IMG/VR virus record: IMGVR_UViG_3300027806_000154
Coordinates: 1-23,673 of that record
Reading direction: 5' to 3' (one strand)
Origin: a virus
DNA length: 23,673 nucleotides
Made by a program: the position numbers and the translations under genes. Shown in pieces: positions 22,938 to 23,673 of this stretch. The notes under the pieces were generated by a model. That model worked only from the letters and a program-made list of their open reading frames with translations, did no database searches and was not told the origin of the DNA. How positions within the stretch are numbered: the stretch's first letter is position 1; every line of letters begins with the position of its first letter.

Positions 22938-23259
22938 GAGTGTCCCTTCCAATCGCAGCCGCAGCCCTGACGATGGCGCGGCGCACATCGTCATCGTGTG
23001 CCAACCAACGAAACTCGCCATTGACGATGGCTCCGACAGACCAGCCTCCACGCGAAGGTTCAAACGCCAAGGTCATCTGGCGCTTGGTAGCCAGCCGCAG
23101 CGCATCGCCGTCGTCGGTGAGGGGGTTCCATTCATCGTGGAAGCAGTCGCCGCCTTTCTGGAAGCAGATGAAACTGCCATCAGAGAACACGGTGAAATCG
23201 ACTTCAATCCCCGCCGCCTTCGCAGCGGCCTCAAGCAGTTCGCGGTCTGAAGTGTTCAT
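22924..23259 (-). CDS. Conserved small phage protein of unknown function, 111 aa
   Basis: This is a small soluble protein starting NTSDRELLEAAAKAAGIEV, with a central signature FHDEWNPLTDDGDALRLA that recurs in many phage proteins without known function, and a C-terminal helix (DDVRRAIVRAAAAIG). There is no membrane segment. I chose the ATG at 23259 because AAGGAG lies six bases upstream; an in-frame TTG at 23277 would translate the ribosome site itself. It ends 14 bases inside the exonuclease gene, implying coupled expression. The base composition is more GC-rich than the nuclease gene. The function cannot be read from sequence. Confidence 0.75.
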   Translation of the reverse strand: MNTSDRELLEAAAKAAGIEVDFTVFSDGSFICFQKGGDCFHDEWNPLTDDGDALRLATKRQMTLAFEPSRGGWSVGAIVNGEFRWLAHDDDVRRAIVRAAAAIGRDTHEHE

Positions 23260-23273
23260 ATATTGCTCCTTTT

Positions 23274-23564
23274 TCAAAGATCATCCACAACAATCTTCTT
23301 GCGCGACCCCGAAGCACTCGTGCCCTTGGCCGCAGCCTTGACAATCTCAGTCTTCGTATGCACCTGTGCTGCATCAATGATGCGAGCAATCTCTGCATCA
23401 TCCAACAGATGCACAGTCTCAGGATAGCTGATGAGCAGACTGTGAACATTGCGAAGATGCTGCGGCATCATGGGGTCTTTGGCAAGTAGCGTAGATTCCA
23501 GCGATGCCAGAGACATTTCTAGCTTGGTCATTACGTCATGCGGGATTGCATCATTGGTCTTCAT
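23274..23564 (-). CDS. Conserved small phage protein of unknown function, about 96 aa
   Basis: The protein is mainly helical: MTKLEMSLASLESTLLAKDP, then HLRNVHSLLISYPETVHLL and DDAEIARIIDAAQVHT, ending in a basic segment (GSRKKIVVDDL). The pattern of two helices around 'YPE.VHLL.D.EI..II' is common among phage accessory proteins whose role is not known. I chose the ATG at 23564, which has a GGAGA-rich purine stretch before it. An earlier in-frame ATG at 23651 would add 29 residues and overlaps a stop in another frame as ATGA, so the true start is not settled; the frame stays open to the window edge. The next gene starts 14 bases after its stop. Confidence 0.62.
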   Translation of the reverse strand: MKTNDAIPHDVMTKLEMSLASLESTLLAKDPMMPQHLRNVHSLLISYPETVHLLDDAEIARIIDAAQVHTKTEIVKAAAKGTSASGSRKKIVVDDL

Positions 23565-23673
23565 GGTTCTTTCTCTCCAGGAAAGTGGCTCGGCCGCGGC
23601 TCCGCCGTTGCAAAATGTGAGGGTCACAGATATGTTGTCGAGTGCAGTCATGCGCTCTCTGTCAGACAGCTGC

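Noticed and set aside
22413-22970. 185-codon plus-strand frame opposite the Cas4-like exonuclease
   Set aside because: It is Cys- and Phe-rich with no recognisable motif; the opposing frame has complete nuclease motifs and a strong ribosome site.

Overview
The window reads as part of the genome of a double-stranded DNA tailed phage with a short tail (podovirus type). There are no chromosomal housekeeping genes, tRNAs or rRNAs. Almost every base is coding, and adjacent genes overlap by 1 to 14 bases or sit a few bases apart. Two gene blocks converge on one strong bidirectional terminator at about 14.8 kb. The host cannot be named from this sequence; the composition and Shine-Dalgarno sites fit a proteobacterium. 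Capsid, portal and terminase genes, and any RNA polymerase or integrase, are not in the window.

Plus-strand block (1-14758), virion and lysis. It opens inside a probable head-tail adaptor gene. Next come a short protein with a tail-fibre-like N-terminus, an AT-rich putative receptor-binding protein with Asp-box-like motifs, a small tail-anchored membrane protein, a tail hub/nozzle-like protein split into two reading frames, and a fibre-like protein with a C1q-like C-terminal domain. A lysis pair follows: an M15 peptidase endolysin and a small two-helix holin. After a hairpin with a T-tract come four genes for probable ejected internal core proteins (290, 436, 582 and 1701 aa), analogous in position and character to T7 gp14/gp15/gp16. 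These four proteins, about 3000 residues, contain only two cysteines, both in one small C-terminal domain of the 436-aa protein.

Minus-strand block (23673 down to 14827), DNA metabolism. In transcription order it holds two small conserved phage proteins of unknown function, a Cas4/RecB-like exonuclease with four candidate Fe-S cysteines, an unknown 175-aa protein, a Sak4-like RecA-fold ATPase with a possible zinc site, a dATP/dGTP diphosphohydrolase-like enzyme and a probable ssDNA-binding protein. A Rho-independent terminator comes next, then a family A DNA polymerase with a proofreading domain and unusual active-site residues, a DUF3987-like P-loop ATPase (candidate helicase), a small unknown protein, a winged-helix protein and a MazG-like pyrophosphohydrolase. 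Together these look like a compact replication, recombination and nucleotide-pool module.

The most interesting points are: (i) a 63-nt transcript leader with no G and no Shine-Dalgarno before the putative SSB gene, followed after that gene by a terminator just upstream of the polymerase gene; (ii) the near absence of cysteine from the ejection proteins; (iii) polymerase motif B and C variants together with two nucleotide pyrophosphohydrolases; and (iv) the split tail hub gene.
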